A stretch of 64,000 bases of DNA, from the NCBI GenBank assembly GCA_964484765.1, contig CAZAGI010000003.1:140264-204263 (forward strand), written 5' to 3'. Shown piece after piece: positions 62,628-64,000 of the stretch (positions within the stretch are counted from its first letter, which is position 1; every line of letters begins with the position of its first letter). Position numbers and translations under genes: made by a program. The DNA comes from DSVQ01 sp964484765 (GTDB lineage: Bacteria; Planctomycetota; Planctomycetia; Planctomycetales; Planctomycetaceae). The notes beneath the pieces were generated by a model. That model was not told the DNA's origin, ran no database searches, and was given only the letters and a program-made list of their open reading frames with translations.

Positions 62628-63740
62628 CTACTGAAATCGGAACTGCAGTTTCGAGCCGCGGACGGTTCCGTCTTTCGCGTCCACAACGTGGAGCTTCCCG
62701 TTGTCGGGGACGAGAAGATCTTTCCCGTTGGGGGAGACCTCCAATTCGTGAGGGTTCCCGTTGCCCAGCGTTGCCTCCCATTCAGGAACCCAATCCCCGG
62801 TGCGATGGCTGCGAATCGCGGAAATGTATTCTCCGCCTCCTGCTGGAGTCGAATACGACCCGCTGTAAAGAGATTTGGAATTCGGACTGAATTGCACCGA
62901 GCGAACATAGTCGCTGCCGAGAGTATACAGTTCGGCCTGGAACTTCTTGTTGATCCAGTCGAAGATGCGCAGATGACCACTCAGACTCAGTGCATTGAGG
63001 TTCCCGCGGATAGGAACGGCGTCTCCACCGCCTGTGGCCACCCAGCGTCCGTCAGCGGAAACTGCAATCGGACCGGGAAAACCGGAGCCGTATTCAATAC
63101 GGTTCGCTTCTTTTTTGGATGCGAGATCCCAGCCAATAATCCCTGTAAAACCGAGATCCTTTTGGTGTGTGGGATGACCAACGCCAGTAATCACCTGCTT
63201 TCCGTCCGGGGTGAAGCAGTAATCACAAATCCTTTCCGGTGTTTCAATACGACCGGCAGACGTCCAGTCACGCGTATTCCAAAGCAGAATCACGCTGGTT
63301 TCGCCCGGGCGGGCATACGATAAACACGCCACTAATCGACCATCGGTTGACAATCGTCCGTAGCCGAGAGCCTTGCGGTCACACATAAGGTCTTTGAGTT
63401 TCACTCCCGGTTCCGTGTTCCAGACTTGGGCACGCCCATCATGATAGAAGAGGGCCACTTCCGAACCTCCGGCCGTGAGGACGGCACTCATGGGCGCTCG
63501 GTCGAATATCTGACCGCCGGGCTTCATTTCCAGCGTGATGATGGACGGGTTGAGATCGTCTTCGCGCCAGACGAGCAAATCGCCGTATTGAGTGACACCT
63601 GTCAATTTTCTGCCACTCCTGTCGAAGCGAAAACTGCGCGAGTGCGCGCATTCGAATGGAGTCACAGGCACGCTCACACGAACGCTGCTGTCGTCCGCTT
63701 GACCCAAACTCAGCGCGATCATCGCCACAAGAGGCAACAT
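62628..63740 (-). CDS. Exported WD40-repeat protein
   Basis: A 370-residue exported beta-propeller. Signal-like N-terminus (LPLVAMIALSLGQA). WD40-type blades include RSFRFDRSGRKLTGVTQYGDLLVW, MSAVLTAGGSEVALFYHDGRAQVWN, YGRLSTDGRLVACLS, DYCFTPDGKQVITG, IAVSADGRWVATGGGD, VRSVQFSPNSKSLYSGSY and LEVSPNGKDLLVP. AGAAGG five bases before ATG 63740 makes the start clear; the TTG at 63785 is in frame. It lies 183 bp upstream of moxR on the same strand and may belong to the same transcript or precede it. Role: protein-protein contacts in the envelope. Confidence 0.85.
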   Translation of the reverse strand: MLPLVAMIALSLGQADDSSVRVSVPVTPFECAHSRSFRFDRSGRKLTGVTQYGDLLVWREDDLNPSIITLEMKPGGQIFDRAPMSAVLTAGGSEVALFYHDGRAQVWNTEPGVKLKDLMCDRKALGYGRLSTDGRLVACLSYARPGETSVILLWNTRDWTSAGRIETPERICDYCFTPDGKQVITGVGHPTHQKDLGFTGIIGWDLASKKEANRIEYGSGFPGPIAVSADGRWVATGGGDAVPIRGNLNALSLSGHLRIFDWINKKFQAELYTLGSDYVRSVQFSPNSKSLYSGSYSTPAGGGEYISAIRSHRTGDWVPEWEATLGNGNPHELEVSPNGKDLLVPDNGKLHVVDAKDGTVRGSKLQFRFQ

Positions 63741-64000
63741 GACGACCTTCTTTCGTCTTTGGAACTTGATTCCAATGGATGTCAAGTAGCCCAGACCCCA
63801 CCCGCGACGTCTGGATCATCTATTATGTCCGCAGATATGGTAGCGAATCGTGGAACTGCATGAGATGGTGGGTGGCTGGGGCGAAGTCTGCGCCGCCCCA
63901 GAGACCGGCGTGTTGGTACGGTTTTCTGGGTTGTCGCGGACTCCAACCCGAATGGCATCCGGTTAGATCATAACGTTGGAACGGGTGGGATGTTGCAGAG

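Noticed and set aside
1..64000. CRISPR arrays, tRNA or rRNA genes, insertion sequences, prophage
   Set aside because: I found no regularly spaced direct repeats, cloverleaf-like sequences, rRNA segments, transposases, integrases or phage structural genes.

Overview
The window (about 60% G+C) reads as a chromosomal segment of a planctomycete, probably order Planctomycetales. The support is the gene content: DUF1501 proteins with Tat-like leaders, Ser/Thr kinases with a planctomycete-type N-terminus, PEGA and short lipobox lipoproteins, NPCBM, PQQ-propeller and WD40 proteins, ceramidase-like enzymes, and a long MoxR-DUF58-VWA-DUF4175 cluster. GTG and TTG starts and weak ribosome binding sites are frequent. 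I saw no rRNA, tRNA, CRISPR array, IS element or prophage. Genus cannot be fixed by eye.

Layout. 1-1.6 kb: the front part of a membrane Ser/Thr kinase and a GNA1-like acetyltransferase. 2.2-4.3 kb: two lipoproteins, the second a Wza/SLBB-type polysaccharide export protein, closed by a strong terminator. 4.3-18.3 kb: housekeeping and exported enzymes, including truB, a YitT-type membrane protein, a ceramidase-like hydrolase, an M19 dipeptidase, an SGNH hydrolase joined through a membrane helix to an FHA domain, gamma-glutamyltranspeptidase, a PQQ-propeller protein, a C45 Ntn-hydrolase, bcp, an RluA-type pseudouridine synthase, a CE1-type esterase and a protein with a histone-H1-like Lys/Ala tail. 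18.3-24.2 kb: a second membrane kinase, a DUF1501 protein, a WD40 protein and a DinB protein. 24.4-33.1 kb: an orphan HME-type RND pump, two Spy/CpxP-like proteins, an esterase/SMP-30 fusion and a secreted protein of unknown function. 33.1-43.7 kb: an M81 peptidase, an ECF-like sigma factor, two tiny membrane proteins, a PEGA lipoprotein, threonine synthase, a thioredoxin-fold lipoprotein without the CxxC motif, lexA, and a histidine kinase/sigma-54 response regulator pair.

43.9-63.7 kb: the most striking region, twelve genes on the minus strand. In transcription order they are a WD40 protein, a MoxR ATPase, a DUF58 protein, a BatA-type VWA protein, a second VWA protein, a DUF4175-like protein, a highly charged coiled-coil protein, a helical secreted protein, an NPCBM protein, and three HtrA/PDZ proteins. 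The last four genes are linked by ATGA stop/start overlaps. The three HtrA-like proteins have catalytic triads that are intact, apparently intact with a changed oxyanion segment, and completely lost. I infer an envelope assembly or quality-control system in which the MoxR/VWA part works with exported proteases and pseudoproteases.

Several palindromic dispersed repeats lie between genes (10.5, 36.4, 43.8, 58.0 and 60.4 kb).
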